Assembly (NCBI RefSeq): GCF_036192275.1
Contig: NZ_CP108088.1
Span: forward strand, 8,604,001-8,668,000
Direction of reading: 5' to 3'
Length of the DNA: 64,000 nucleotides
Origin: Streptomyces sp. NBC_00250
GTDB lineage: Bacteria; Actinomycetota; Actinomycetes; Streptomycetales; Streptomycetaceae
In this document: positions 13,128 to 21,689 of the stretch, in pieces
How positions within the stretch are numbered: the stretch's first letter is position 1
Layout: the number at the start of each line of letters is the position of its first letter
Notes under the pieces: generated by a model
Seen by the model: only the letters and a program-made list of their open reading frames with translations
What the model was told of the DNA's origin: nothing
Database searches by the model: none
Translations under genes and position numbers: made by a program

Positions 13128-14597
13128 TCAGCGTCCGACCCGGACCACCATCACACAGGCGTCGTCCTCGCGCTGCTCCTCGCCGAACTCCTCGACCACC
13201 GCGCGCACACCCTCCTGGGCGTCCCGCGCCCCGATGAGCCGCCGACCGAGCGCGAGCAGTCGTCGCGTGCCCGCGTCGTCGTCCGGACCGCTGCCACGGT
13301 TCAGCCCGTCGGTGTGCAGGACGAGCAGGTCACCCGGGAGCAGCCGGGTCTCGGCCTCGCCGTACACGGCCCCGGTCGTGGCCCCGAGGAGAACACCCTC
13401 GGGGCGCCGGAGGACGTGCCCCGTCCCGTCGCGGAACAGCAGCGGGGCGGGGTGCCCGGCCTGCGCCCAGGTCAGCGTCTGGGCGACCGGGTCGTAGCGG
13501 CAGCACATCGCGCTGCCGAGAGCGGGCTGTACGGAGGTCTCCAGGAGCTGGTTGAGGTGACCCATCAGGGCGGCGGGTCGGATCCCGGCCACCGCCATGC
13601 CGCGCAGTGCGCCGAGGAGCATGGCCATCGAGGAGGTCGCGGCGACGCCGTGGCCCGTCAGATCACCCACGGTGAGCAGCGCGTCCCCGTCGGGCAGGGC
13701 CAGAGCGTCGTACCAGTCGCCACCGATGAGACCCGTGCTGGCGGCAGGGAGGTAGTGGGCGGCCACGTCGAGCGGGGCGGGGCCGTCGTGGGCGAAGCGG
13801 AGCGAGCCGCGCCACGGCGGGAGCACCGCTTCCTGGAGCTCGACGGCGACCCGCCGCTCGGTCTGCTCGATGTGGCGGCTGCGCTCCAGGCTGTCCCGGC
13901 TCTCCCGGACCGCCCGCTGGCTGCGCCGCAGTTCGCTGACGTCACGGAGCACGGCCCACATGGAGGCGGTGCATCCGTCGGCGTCGAGGACGGGCTCGCC
14001 CGTCATGTGCACCGTGCGCACGCAGCCGTCGGTCCGCACGATCCGGAACTCGCCGTCGATCGGCTTCCCGTCGATCAGGCAGTCCGTCACCATGCCCTGG
14101 AGGACGGGCTGGTCCTCGGCGAAGACCATCGTGGGCATCTCGTCCAGCGACATCGGACCGCTCTCGCGCGTACGTCCGAAGATCTGGAACAGCTCTTCGG
14201 ACCAGCTGACCTCGTCGGTGAGCAGGTTCCACTCGGCGCTGCCCACGCGGGAGAGCAGTGAGCCGGTGCGCGGCGGGGCGGCCTCGCCGTACGCGGTGCC
14301 GGGGTCCGTGGAGAGTGCCGTGTCGGGGACCGCCTCGGCGGTCGGCTCGGCGGCGACCTCCTCCGGGACGCCCGCTCGGAGCTGACCCAAGTGGGCCCGG
14401 AGGTCGTCGAGTTGGTGAACCGCCAGGTCACAGAGGGCACGCTGCCAGCGCTGCTGGGGATCGTCGTCGTTCACCACGGCTTCCCGGCGCACGGCGACGA
14501 GCTCGCCGCGCAGGCGGCGGGTCTGTGAGATCAGCGCGTCCACCGCGCCCGGCTCCGGCTGCTGGGCGGGGCGATCCGCGAACAGTGGGGACGGCAT
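13128..14597 (-). CDS. PAS-domain SpoIIE-type serine phosphatase (PP2C)
   Basis: A 489-residue soluble signalling phosphatase. An N-terminal helical region (residues 1-110) is followed by a PAS_3-type sensor domain (about 125-235: EWNLLTDEVSWSEELFQIFGR to WAVLRDVSELRRSQ), a short coiled coil (RESRDSLERSRHIEQTERR) and a C-terminal PP2C_SIG/SpoIIE domain. The metal-binding motifs of that domain are GLIGGDWYDALALPDG, VGDLTGHGVAAT, LHTDGLNRG and DDACVMVVRV. It should dephosphorylate an anti-anti-sigma partner in response to a PAS-bound signal. No partner kinase or anti-sigma gene is nearby. ATG 14597 matches the usual MPSPLF-type opening. Confidence 0.88.
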   Translation of the reverse strand: MPSPLFADRPAQQPEPGAVDALISQTRRLRGELVAVRREAVVNDDDPQQRWQRALCDLAVHQLDDLRAHLGQLRAGVPEEVAAEPTAEAVPDTALSTDPGTAYGEAAPPRTGSLLSRVGSAEWNLLTDEVSWSEELFQIFGRTRESGPMSLDEMPTMVFAEDQPVLQGMVTDCLIDGKPIDGEFRIVRTDGCVRTVHMTGEPVLDADGCTASMWAVLRDVSELRRSQRAVRESRDSLERSRHIEQTERRVAVELQEAVLPPWRGSLRFAHDGPAPLDVAAHYLPAASTGLIGGDWYDALALPDGDALLTVGDLTGHGVAATSSMAMLLGALRGMAVAGIRPAALMGHLNQLLETSVQPALGSAMCCRYDPVAQTLTWAQAGHPAPLLFRDGTGHVLRRPEGVLLGATTGAVYGEAETRLLPGDLLVLHTDGLNRGSGPDDDAGTRRLLALGRRLIGARDAQEGVRAVVEEFGEEQREDDACVMVVRVGR

Positions 14598-14782
14598 GTC
14601 GTACTCCGATACAGGCGCGGCACGGCCAGGCCAGGTGTGAATGTGAGGCCCGCATACGACTGTTGCACAGCCCGCGACAGCCCGTAAGGGATTTGGCAAC
14701 ACTCGATCCGGTGGTGCTTCTGGCATATGCCAAAGGCCCAGCGATTATCGGCCAGGGCACGACGGGTTACGGTGCTGGGGTG

Positions 14783-16231
14783 GTGAACGACGACGGAATC
14801 GGCACGGTGAGCACGCGCACGGCGGTCACGGGCGGGGCGGGTACGAGAACGCACACGGGCACGACGGGAGCCCCTGGTACGGCAGTTACGGGCGTGACGG
14901 GTGGGACGCGCACGAGTGTGCCCGGAGCGGGCGGTGCGACGGTTGCGGGCGTGCCGACTCTGCCGACTGTGCCGAGTCCGGCTGTGACGGGCGTGCCGAC
15001 TGTGCCGAGTCCGGCTGTGACAGGTGTGCCGACTGTGCCGAGTCCGGGCGTGACAGGCGCGCCGACCGTGCCGAGTCCGGCTGTAACAGGTGTGGCCACT
15101 GTGCCGAGTCCGGCCGTGACGGGCGCGCACGGGGCACCTGAGGTGCGTACGGGGAACTCCGGAGTCGCCGCCACCGGGACCGCCGTGCTGCTCGCCGCCG
15201 CGCCCGCCGGGCGGGGGCGCGCCATCGACGCCGCCTCCGTGCTCCCCGCTCTCGCCGCCGTACCGCCCGGCGTCCTCACCGGCACCGGCACCGCCACGGT
15301 CGTCGAACTCGCCGATCCGCTCGACCCGCAGACCGTCCTCACCCGTCTGCGTGCCGCCGCGGCGAGCCCGGGTCCGCTGGTCCTCTGCCTCGCGGGGCAG
15401 CTCCATCTTGACCGCCGGCAACAGCTGACCCACCTCGCCCTGGCCCGCACCACTCCGGCGACCCTCCGTTACACCGCCCTGCCCTGGCACTGGCTCGCCG
15501 GCGAACTGGGCGTCCGGGCCCCCGGCACCACGACCGTCGTCGCGGACCTCGCGGCGGACCCCGCCGTATGGGAACGCCTCACCACCACAGCCGACCTCCT
15601 GCACCTGGGTCCCGGACCGACCCTCTACGGGCGGGTGACCCCCGCCCCGCGCCGGGGCGAGCCCATGGCCCCCGCGTATCTGCGGTCCTGGGCGGAACTC
15701 TGGCGCTCCGGCGCCCGCCTCCCGTACGCCACGCTCCACGCGGAGTCCGCCGCCCACGCCGCCACGGTCGCGCCGGAGTCGCGTTTCCTGGCGCCCGCCC
15801 CCGCTCCCGTACCGGTCGTGGATCAGGATCCGCACCCCGCGATCCTGGCCGCCGCGATGGCGGGGCGCCACGGCGAGGCGGCGGCGGTGGCGGCGGCCTG
15901 GGAGCACGAGGCCCTGCGCCGCCACGGGCCCCGGTCCGAGGAGGCCGTCCACTGGACGGAGGTACGGGCCGACCTGGCCCGGCTCGCCGGAGAACCCGCC
16001 CGCAGCTGCGAACTGTGGCTCGCCGCCGCCGAAGCCAGGCTCGGCCTGCGGCAGCGGCCGGACGACCCCGACGTCGAAGGGGCCGTGGACCGGGCCCACC
16101 ACCAGTGGGAGCAGATCGGCGACCGGGCGAGGGCCCGCGCCCTCGGCCCCCTGCTCGTCACCCTGCGCGAGCGGGTCCCGGGCCGCCGGCCGGGAGCTCT
16201 GGCCGCGGTGACACGACGCATGGCCGACTGA
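14783..16231 (+). CDS. Unknown protein with an 11-residue Pro-rich repeat
   Basis: A 482-residue protein with two parts. Residues about 10-120 are low in complexity (Thr, Gly, Val, Pro) and carry five copies of an 11-residue motif of the form VPTVPSPAVTG. Residues 130-480 are an ordinary globular Streptomyces sequence with blocks GPLVLCLAGQLHLDRRQQLTHLALA, YTALPWHWLAGELG and a C-terminal helical region resembling a TPR pair. I do not recognise the family. GTG 14783 is the first start after the divergent phosphatase promoter region. It ends 38 bases before the threonine-synthase-like gene and is probably co-transcribed with it. Confidence 0.65.
   Translation: MNDDGIGTVSTRTAVTGGAGTRTHTGTTGAPGTAVTGVTGGTRTSVPGAGGATVAGVPTLPTVPSPAVTGVPTVPSPAVTGVPTVPSPGVTGAPTVPSPAVTGVATVPSPAVTGAHGAPEVRTGNSGVAATGTAVLLAAAPAGRGRAIDAASVLPALAAVPPGVLTGTGTATVVELADPLDPQTVLTRLRAAAASPGPLVLCLAGQLHLDRRQQLTHLALARTTPATLRYTALPWHWLAGELGVRAPGTTTVVADLAADPAVWERLTTTADLLHLGPGPTLYGRVTPAPRRGEPMAPAYLRSWAELWRSGARLPYATLHAESAAHAATVAPESRFLAPAPAPVPVVDQDPHPAILAAAMAGRHGEAAAVAAAWEHEALRRHGPRSEEAVHWTEVRADLARLAGEPARSCELWLAAAEARLGLRQRPDDPDVEGAVDRAHHQWEQIGDRARARALGPLLVTLRERVPGRRPGALAAVTRRMAD
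14960..15124 (+). repeat. Five tandem copies of a 33-bp coding repeat
   Basis: Five in-frame copies of 33 bp (unit begins at 14960, 14993, 15026, 15059 and 15092) encode x-P-T-V-P-S-P-A-V-T-G with few substitutions. Third-position differences between copies show an array that is not freshly duplicated. Such arrays often form flexible Pro-rich linkers. Confidence 0.92.
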
Positions 16232-16269
16232 TTCCGTACCCGACGTCCACCCCTCCGGAAAGGCCACGT

Positions 16270-17472
16270 GTGACCTCGCTCGCCCTCGCCCAGCGTTCGC
16301 TCGCCGATCCGTCCGTGCGCCACCCGCTCTGGCCCCCGCTCACCGAGGGCTGCCCGGTCACCTCGACCGACGAGGTCGCGTACCCCCTCGACATCGACTA
16401 CGCCTACGACGACGTCCCCGCCGACCTGTTCACCCGCCCCGCCGCCCACGGCCTCGAACGGTGGGCGCCGCTCCTCCCGCCGCTCGCCGCCCCCGGCCTC
16501 GGCGAGGGCAACACCCCGTTGGTCGAACTCCCCGACGGGGTCTGGATCAAGGACGAGTCCCGCAACCCGACCTGGAGCCACAAGGACCGGCTCAACCGGG
16601 TCGCCGTCAGCGCCGCCGTCGCCTCCGGGGCGCGTGGCATCGTCGTCTCCTCCTCCGGCAACCACGGCGCGGCCGCCGCCGCGTACGCGGCCCGTGCCGG
16701 ACTGCGCTGCGCGGTGTTCACCTCCCCGGACGCCCCGCCCGCCGTCGCCTCTCACCTGCGCGCCTACGGGGCGACGGTGCTGACCGTCCCGTACACGTCG
16801 GTACGGCCCCTGATGAGGCGGATCGTCGACGAGCTCGGCTTCCAGAACGTCAGCAGTGTCACGGACCGCGGCCACACCGGACACCCGTTCGGACCCGAGG
16901 GCTACAAGACCCTCGCGTACGAGATCGCCCTCGACCTCGGACGCGCCCCGGCGGCGGTCCATCTGCCCACGGGTTACGGCGAGTTGCTCTTCGGAGTGGC
17001 CAAGGGCTTCCAGGAACTCGTGCGGCTCGGGGTCACCGACTCCGTCCCCCGGATGTACGCCACCGAGCCCGCCGCGGCCGGCGCCCTCACCGAGGCGCTC
17101 CGCACCGGTGCGCCCGTGGCCAGGGTTCCGGTGGGTCCGACGACGGCGTATGCCATCGACTGCGAGTTCAACAGCTACCGGGGCGTTCTCGCCGTCCGTG
17201 ACAGCAGGGGAGCGGCCCGTACGGTGACGGATGATCAAATGAGGCTGGCACGCGCGGAGTTGGCGGCTCAGGGGTTCTGGTGCGAGACCTCGTCGGCCGC
17301 AGGTCTCGCCGGGCTGCGCGCCCACGGACCGTGCGAGAACGACGGTCCTGTGGTGTGCGTGGTCACCTCCAGCGGCTACAAGGACATCGCCACGGCGCGG
17401 GAGACGTACGCACCGACGGCTCCGGAGTGGCCGTCGATCAAGGCCGCCCTGACGTCCCTCGGGGCGGGGTAG
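16270..17472 (+). CDS. PLP-dependent threonine-synthase-like enzyme
   Basis: A 400-residue fold-type II PLP enzyme. The lysine that should bind PLP is Lys105 in SHKDRLNR, the phosphate-cradle loop is SSSGNHGAAAAA, and the C-terminal VTSSGYKD closes the active site. The opening GEGNTPLVELPDGVWIKDE is the standard threonine synthase/SDR start. It could make threonine from O-phosphohomoserine or act on another hydroxy- or phospho-amino acid; the locus lacks hom and thrB, so a role other than the main ThrC is likely. GTG 16270 follows GGAAAGG. It is paired with the repeat-containing gene upstream. Confidence 0.82.
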   Translation: MTSLALAQRSLADPSVRHPLWPPLTEGCPVTSTDEVAYPLDIDYAYDDVPADLFTRPAAHGLERWAPLLPPLAAPGLGEGNTPLVELPDGVWIKDESRNPTWSHKDRLNRVAVSAAVASGARGIVVSSSGNHGAAAAAYAARAGLRCAVFTSPDAPPAVASHLRAYGATVLTVPYTSVRPLMRRIVDELGFQNVSSVTDRGHTGHPFGPEGYKTLAYEIALDLGRAPAAVHLPTGYGELLFGVAKGFQELVRLGVTDSVPRMYATEPAAAGALTEALRTGAPVARVPVGPTTAYAIDCEFNSYRGVLAVRDSRGAARTVTDDQMRLARAELAAQGFWCETSSAAGLAGLRAHGPCENDGPVVCVVTSSGYKDIATARETYAPTAPEWPSIKAALTSLGAG

Positions 17473-17520
17473 CCACACAGGTCGCTCGCGGGTCCGGACC
17501 GGCGTCTGGCGTGGGGGCGG

Positions 17521-18087
17521 TCAGCCCCGCTGCAGGGCGACGGCCCGTGTTCGCACCGCCCTGAGCCAGGCCTTTCTGATCAGACCGCCGAAGGGCCGGG
17601 CCAGCAGGAACCAGTACGGCCGGAAGATCCGCCGGGTCCTCGCGTCCAGGGCGACGACGCGCGTCTCCGTCAGCAGCAAGGTGCCCCGCGGGTGGCCGGT
17701 CGCCCGGAAGTTGACCGCCGCTTTGAGGTATCCCGTGCGGTCGAACCGATGGAACTGCTCGGGACTGTCCAGGTCCACGAAGGGGGCGTTGGGCTTCCAC
17801 CACTGGCCGGCCGCTCCGGAGACGATCTCCTCGCCGGCGATGTCCGCGAGCTGCACGAAGTTCTCGCTCAGGGACGCGAGCATCGGTTCGTCCCCGCGGG
17901 TGTCGGGGCTCTTCTTCCCCCGGAGGCGTGCGGGCAGGGTCCGCAGTCCCAACAGGAAGCGTGCGACGGGAATGTCATGGGGCGTCAGCGACTCCAGGGC
18001 CGTCCAGACAGCTTCGGGCGGCGCCGCCACGACCAAGCTGTGCACCTCGCGGAAGTCCCATCGCGGCAATGCGGAATCGATCAGCAT
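17521..18087 (-). CDS. SRPBCC-like conserved protein
   Basis: A 188-residue protein that resembles the START/SRPBCC ligand-binding fold of the kind annotated as DUF2867 or polyketide-cyclase-like: a first strand DFREVHSLVVAAPPEAVWTAL, a central PNAPFVDLD and ENFVQLADIAGEEIVSGAAG, then a paired TGYLKAAVNFRA and GTLLLTETRVVALD. The C-terminal basic segment (IFRPYWFLLARPFGGLIRKAWL) could touch a membrane. Function unknown. ATG 18087 opens the frame; it is transcribed toward the threonine-synthase-like gene with only 48 bases between stops. Confidence 0.7.
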   Translation of the reverse strand: MLIDSALPRWDFREVHSLVVAAPPEAVWTALESLTPHDIPVARFLLGLRTLPARLRGKKSPDTRGDEPMLASLSENFVQLADIAGEEIVSGAAGQWWKPNAPFVDLDSPEQFHRFDRTGYLKAAVNFRATGHPRGTLLLTETRVVALDARTRRIFRPYWFLLARPFGGLIRKAWLRAVRTRAVALQRG

Positions 18088-18359
18088 GAGCTCCCCGTCG
18101 CTCGTACCTCACCGGCCCACCGACTCTACTCGGAGCGGATGAAGGGCCCGGGCTCGGGGGCCGGTTCCGCGCGCGTACGTTCATCGGAGGTGACGTCGGT
18201 GCCGGTACGAGTGCGGTCCGTCGGTCACGCCCGGTTGACGTCGTCCGGGCAGCGGTGCGGGCCATGCGTGTTCCACCGCCTACACGGGCGAGTGATCATT
18301 CATCGTGATCGCCGCCGACTGGCAGGTCGGGTCGCGCGGCGCACCTAGACTCCGCGCAC

Positions 18360-19151
18360 ATGTCGCTCTGGCTGCTCAATCACTTCAGCACCTTCACCCT
18401 GGCCGTGGTCACCGTCGGCGGGACCGTCGTCCTCGCCGTGGCCGGCAGCGTGCTGCTCCGCCGTAGATACCCCTCGCTGGCCCGGGGGGAGCACAACGAC
18501 ATGGTCGGGGTGACGCTGGGGATGTTCGGTGCGATCTACGGGATCATCCTCGCCTTCGTCATCGTCACCCTCTGGACCCAGCTGGACAGCACGCAGACCA
18601 TCGTCGCGAGCGAGGCCACCGACACCGCGCTCATCGCCCGCGACGCCGCCGCCTTCCCGCCGGACGTCCGCGCCGACCTCGACGCGGCCCTCAGCGGCTA
18701 CGTCCACGCGGTCGTCGAGGACCAGTGGCCCCGGATGCGTGCCGGGCAGCCGAGCTACGGGGCCACGGAGACGCACCTCCGGGCCGCCTTCGGCGTCCTC
18801 CAGGCGTACGAACCGAGGTCCCCGCGCGAGGAGGTCTTCTACGAGGAGGCCGTGAGTCACCTCAACGACGTCGCCGCCCAGCGCCGGGCCCGCCTGACCA
18901 TGGCCGAGCAGGAACTCCCGCCGCTGCTCCAGGCCCTGGCCTTCGGCGGCGCATTCGTCCTCGTCCCGCTCACCTTCCTCTACGGCATGCGCAAGCTCCG
19001 GATCCAGCTCCTCTTCGTCGCCTCGGTCGCCGCGCTCATCGGCTTCAGCCTCCTCCTGGTCTTCGTGCTCGACCGCCCCTTCGCCGGCGAACTCAGCGTG
19101 AGCCCGGCACCGTACCGAGAGGGAGCCCTCGCGCAGTACTGGACCCGGTGA
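18360..19151 (+). CDS. DUF4239 (bestrophin-like) integral membrane protein
   Basis: A 263-residue membrane protein. Two hydrophobic helices at the N-terminus (about 10-30 and 55-78: GVTLGMFGAIYGIILAFVIV) and two at the C-terminus (about 182-202 and 207-230) frame a soluble helical domain of about 100 residues. The N-terminal GMFGAIYGIILAFVI and the EATDTALIARDAAAFP segment are typical of DUF4239 proteins, whose role is unknown and for which a channel-like function has been suggested. ATG 18360 is very close to a TAGACT hexamer, so the mRNA may have a very short leader. The gene ends at a strong convergent terminator. Confidence 0.85.
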   Translation: MSLWLLNHFSTFTLAVVTVGGTVVLAVAGSVLLRRRYPSLARGEHNDMVGVTLGMFGAIYGIILAFVIVTLWTQLDSTQTIVASEATDTALIARDAAAFPPDVRADLDAALSGYVHAVVEDQWPRMRAGQPSYGATETHLRAAFGVLQAYEPRSPREEVFYEEAVSHLNDVAAQRRARLTMAEQELPPLLQALAFGGAFVLVPLTFLYGMRKLRIQLLFVASVAALIGFSLLLVFVLDRPFAGELSVSPAPYREGALAQYWTR

Positions 19152-19338
19152 GCGAACAGCAGGCATCGGGATCCCGTACCAAGAATGCGAGACGAGGCTG
19201 AATGCCTCCACGCGCGAGTCCCCGTTCGGAAAGGCATGTCCGCAACCAGCCTTGACTCAGGCCTCGTCGGACCACGATCGCGTCGGCAACACCTTGCCGG
19301 GGTACATCCGTTGCCGGTGCCAGATCTGATCCATCGCC

Positions 19339-19383
19339 GGTCAACGGCGGGTGACGGCAACGTGCCGTCACCCGCCGTTGACC
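19339..19383. terminator. 21-bp perfect hairpin between convergent genes
   Basis: Arms 19339-19359 and 19363-19383 pair over 21 bp with a 3-base ACG loop. The hairpin lies 20 bases beyond the reductase-like stop and 188 bases beyond the DUF4239 stop, so it can terminate both directions. The rest of the 251-base gap shows no gene. Confidence 0.9.
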
Positions 19384-19402
19384 CGAAACGGGCTAGGGGG
19401 AC

Positions 19403-20071
19403 CTAGTGGTCGAGGCCGCTCCCGCCCGAGGTGGGGAGGACGACCCGGATGCCGAACTCGTAGGTGCCGGTCGCTCGCGCGATTCCCGTGAACAGCAGGG
19501 CGAAGTGCTCCTGGCCCCGTGCCGTCGCGATGCCGCCCAGGTCGAGCACGGAGTCGTCCGACCAGCCGAGATCGGCGACCAGTCCGCGTACCGCCTCCTT
19601 CGCCTCCGCGTCCTCGCCCGAGAGGAACACCGTGCCGGGACCCTCCAGGGAGTCCGGTGCGATCATCACCTTCCGGTCGATCGTGCAGAGCGTCTTCACC
19701 ACCCGCGACCCGGGGAACGCCTGCTGGATCTCCTCGCCGAGGCTCACGTCCGGATGCGAGAGCGATCCGTCCGCCAGGAAGCCGACCCCTACGTCGAGGA
19801 TGATCCTTCCGGCGAGCGCCTGGGCGCCGATCGTGTGCAGCAGCGCCACGGAGGCCGTGCCGGGGGTGGCGTTCACCAGCACCTCGGCGTGCGCCGCGGC
19901 CCCCGCGGAGCTGTCGACCCGTAATCCGGAGTCGGTGAGTTCCTTCAGCTCCGCGAGGAGCTCCGGGTCGTCCGGCCGCCGCGATCCGATGACCACGTCA
20001 TGGCCGGCCCGCGCCCACGCCGACGCGAGTGCCTGTCCTACATGTCCTGTGCCGAGAATTCCGATTCGCAT
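19403..20071 (-). CDS. F420-dependent NADP reductase-like Rossmann protein
   Basis: A 222-residue protein that begins with the dinucleotide-binding motif MRIGILGTGHVGQALASAWARAG and a short basic turn IGSRRPDD, as in Fno-type F420H2:NADP oxidoreductases and NADPH-binding YrrC-like proteins. The middle holds VNATPGTASVALL and a conserved KTLCTIDRKVM block. The protein is a single domain without the larger C-terminal domain of dehydrogenases. ATG 20071 is preferred to ATG 20080 for ribosome-site spacing. Likely cytoplasmic; whether it uses F420 cannot be told from sequence alone. Confidence 0.8.
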   Translation of the reverse strand: MRIGILGTGHVGQALASAWARAGHDVVIGSRRPDDPELLAELKELTDSGLRVDSSAGAAAHAEVLVNATPGTASVALLHTIGAQALAGRIILDVGVGFLADGSLSHPDVSLGEEIQQAFPGSRVVKTLCTIDRKVMIAPDSLEGPGTVFLSGEDAEAKEAVRGLVADLGWSDDSVLDLGGIATARGQEHFALLFTGIARATGTYEFGIRVVLPTSGGSGLDH

Positions 20072-20191
20072 GAGCGCCATCCTGGTGCGGCCGACGCCAC
20101 CCGCGCCTCGGCCCGGGGGCCCTACCTGTGTCCGTCCCTCGTCCTAGGCCGCGTGCCTGGGGAGCGGTGCCGGGCTGAGATGATCGGATGT

Positions 20192-20728
20192 ATGCCCACC
20201 TCTCCGGCTCCGACCCCGGACCCGACCGCCGCCCTGGCTCCGGTCCCGGCTCCCAGCGCCTCCCTCGTCACGGAGCGGCTCCTGTTGCGCCCCGTACGGA
20301 CGGCCGACGTGCCGGCCGTCACCCGGCTGTGGACGGACCCCGAGGTCAGGCGCCATCTGGGCGGGCCGGTCACCGAGCAGGTCGTGAGAATCCGGCAGCG
20401 GCGAGTGGTCGGGGCGCCCGGCGTGCACGCCGTGGTGCGGGCCGCCGACGGGGTGCTGCTCGGGCTCGTGACGGTGGAGCCCGGGGCGCGGGACGGGGAG
20501 ACGGAGGTCTCCTACCAGTTCCTGCCCGAGCACTGGGGGCACGGATACGCACGCGAGGCCGTCGCCGCCGTCGTCGAGGCCACGCTCCTCGACACCCCCA
20601 GCGTGGTCGCCCTCACCCAGGAGGCGAACCACCGCTCCCGACGGCTCCTGGAGGCCGTCGGCATGACCCACGTCTCCTCGTTCGTCGAGTACGACGCCCA
20701 TCAGGTCCTCTACCGACGCCGCCGCTGA
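20192..20728 (+). CDS. GNAT-family N-acetyltransferase
   Basis: A 178-residue acetyltransferase of the RimJ/RimL-like group. It starts with a Pro/Ala-rich tail, then the fold: VTERLLLRPVRTADVPAVTRLW, a shortened central sheet, FLPEHWGHGYAREAVAAVVEATL (acetyl-CoA pyrophosphate loop, here GHGYA in place of G-x-G-x-A) and ALTQEANHRSRRLLEAVGM. Such enzymes modify protein N-termini or small amines. Two in-frame ATGs occur at 20180 and 20192; the second is chosen, with GATCGG just upstream. Divergent from the F420-reductase-like gene. Confidence 0.82.
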   Translation: MPTSPAPTPDPTAALAPVPAPSASLVTERLLLRPVRTADVPAVTRLWTDPEVRRHLGGPVTEQVVRIRQRRVVGAPGVHAVVRAADGVLLGLVTVEPGARDGETEVSYQFLPEHWGHGYAREAVAAVVEATLLDTPSVVALTQEANHRSRRLLEAVGMTHVSSFVEYDAHQVLYRRRR

Positions 20729-20747
20729 TCCCGGCAGCCCCAGGGGT

Positions 20748-21326
20748 TCACCGGACCTTCTCGCCCGCCGCCAGCTTCGCCATCATCCGCTCAAGACGCT
20801 GCGCCCGGCCCTTCTCGGTGCGGGCCTGCCACAGGCGCATGATCACCAGGTACTGATCGGTCTTCCCGAGGCCCTCGTAGAAGACCCGCGCCCCCTCGTC
20901 GGCCGCCAGGGCCGCCGCCAGGTCGTCCGGGACGGTCGCCTCCGCCTGCGACGGGTACGCGGCCTCCCACCGGCCGTCCGCCTGTGCGGCCCGTACCTCG
21001 GCGAGGCCCGGTTCGCGCATCCGTCCCGCCGAGGTGAGCGCCGCGACCTTGCGCACGTTCACCTGCGACCAGAGGCTGCGCGCCCGCCGCGGCGTGTACT
21101 TCTGGAAGTAGTACGCCCCGTCCCCGCCCTTGCGCTGCCCGTCGATCCAGCCGAAGCAGAGCATGCAGTCGAGGACCTCCTGGATCGTCAGTGACTCGCC
21201 CCCCTTGCCCTTCTTGGCGATCCTCAGCCAGACCCCGGGCCGGTCGGCGTGGTGGCCTTCCAGCCATGCCTCCAGCTCCGAGGCCTTCGTGACGGTCATC
21301 AGCTCAAGTCCCTCGTACTGCTGCAC
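20748..21326 (-). CDS. YdeI/OmpD-associated-family protein
   Basis: A 192-residue protein of the YdeI/OmpD-associated family: N-terminal ASELEAWLEGHHADRPGVWLRIAKKGKG, then LTIQEVLDCMLCFGWIDGQRK and FQKYTPRRARSLWSQVNVRKV, with a C-terminal Ala-rich YdeI helix pair. Family members are small cytoplasmic proteins of uncertain biochemistry, tied in enterobacteria to polymyxin tolerance. GTG 21326 is chosen because the YEGLELMTV block upstream of the internal ATG 21299 resembles the family start; ATG 21299 is the alternative. It is convergent with the GNAT gene at 20 bases. Confidence 0.82.
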   Translation of the reverse strand: MQQYEGLELMTVTKASELEAWLEGHHADRPGVWLRIAKKGKGGESLTIQEVLDCMLCFGWIDGQRKGGDGAYYFQKYTPRRARSLWSQVNVRKVAALTSAGRMREPGLAEVRAAQADGRWEAAYPSQAEATVPDDLAAALAADEGARVFYEGLGKTDQYLVIMRLWQARTEKGRAQRLERMMAKLAAGEKVR

Positions 21327-21452
21327 CGGACCGGTCCCCCTCTGTCGTCGTCGGCCGTCGTCGTTCTCGGTCGGTCGTCGCTCCCGGAAGCCGTCCGGAG
21401 CGCTCGTGACCAAGATATTGACATCGGCCGGGCCCCGCCTTCACCGCCGAGG

Positions 21453-21686
21453 GCCGGTTCCTTCGACGACGCGGCAGCGCTCGCCCGGGTCCCCGCCCTG
21501 GTACGGCACGGGGCCACGTACCATCTGCGGATCGTCCACCGGGGCAACCGTATCGAGGTCTTCCTCGACGGGGACCGCATCATCGACCTCACCGACACCG
21601 CGGCCACCTACGGCGCGGGCCACGTCGGGCTGAACGTCTTCGGGGGCCGGGCCGGCTACCAGGACACCTACGCCAAGGAGCTCTGA
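21453..21686 (+). pseudogene. C-terminal remnant of a GH32-like fructan hydrolase
   Basis: A 78-codon open stretch encodes a beta-sandwich fragment (ATYHLRIVHRGNRIEVFLDGDRIIDL, then GHVGLNVFGGRAGYQDTY) that resembles the extra C-terminal domain of Streptomyces GH32 levanase/inulinase-type proteins. There is no proper start, signal peptide or catalytic domain: upstream bases belong to the leader of the divergent YdeI gene. A deletion has probably removed the rest. The last codons supply the AAGGAG ribosome site for the sugar kinase, which may be why this end was kept. The family assignment is tentative. Confidence 0.6.
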
Positions 21687-21689
21687 CCC

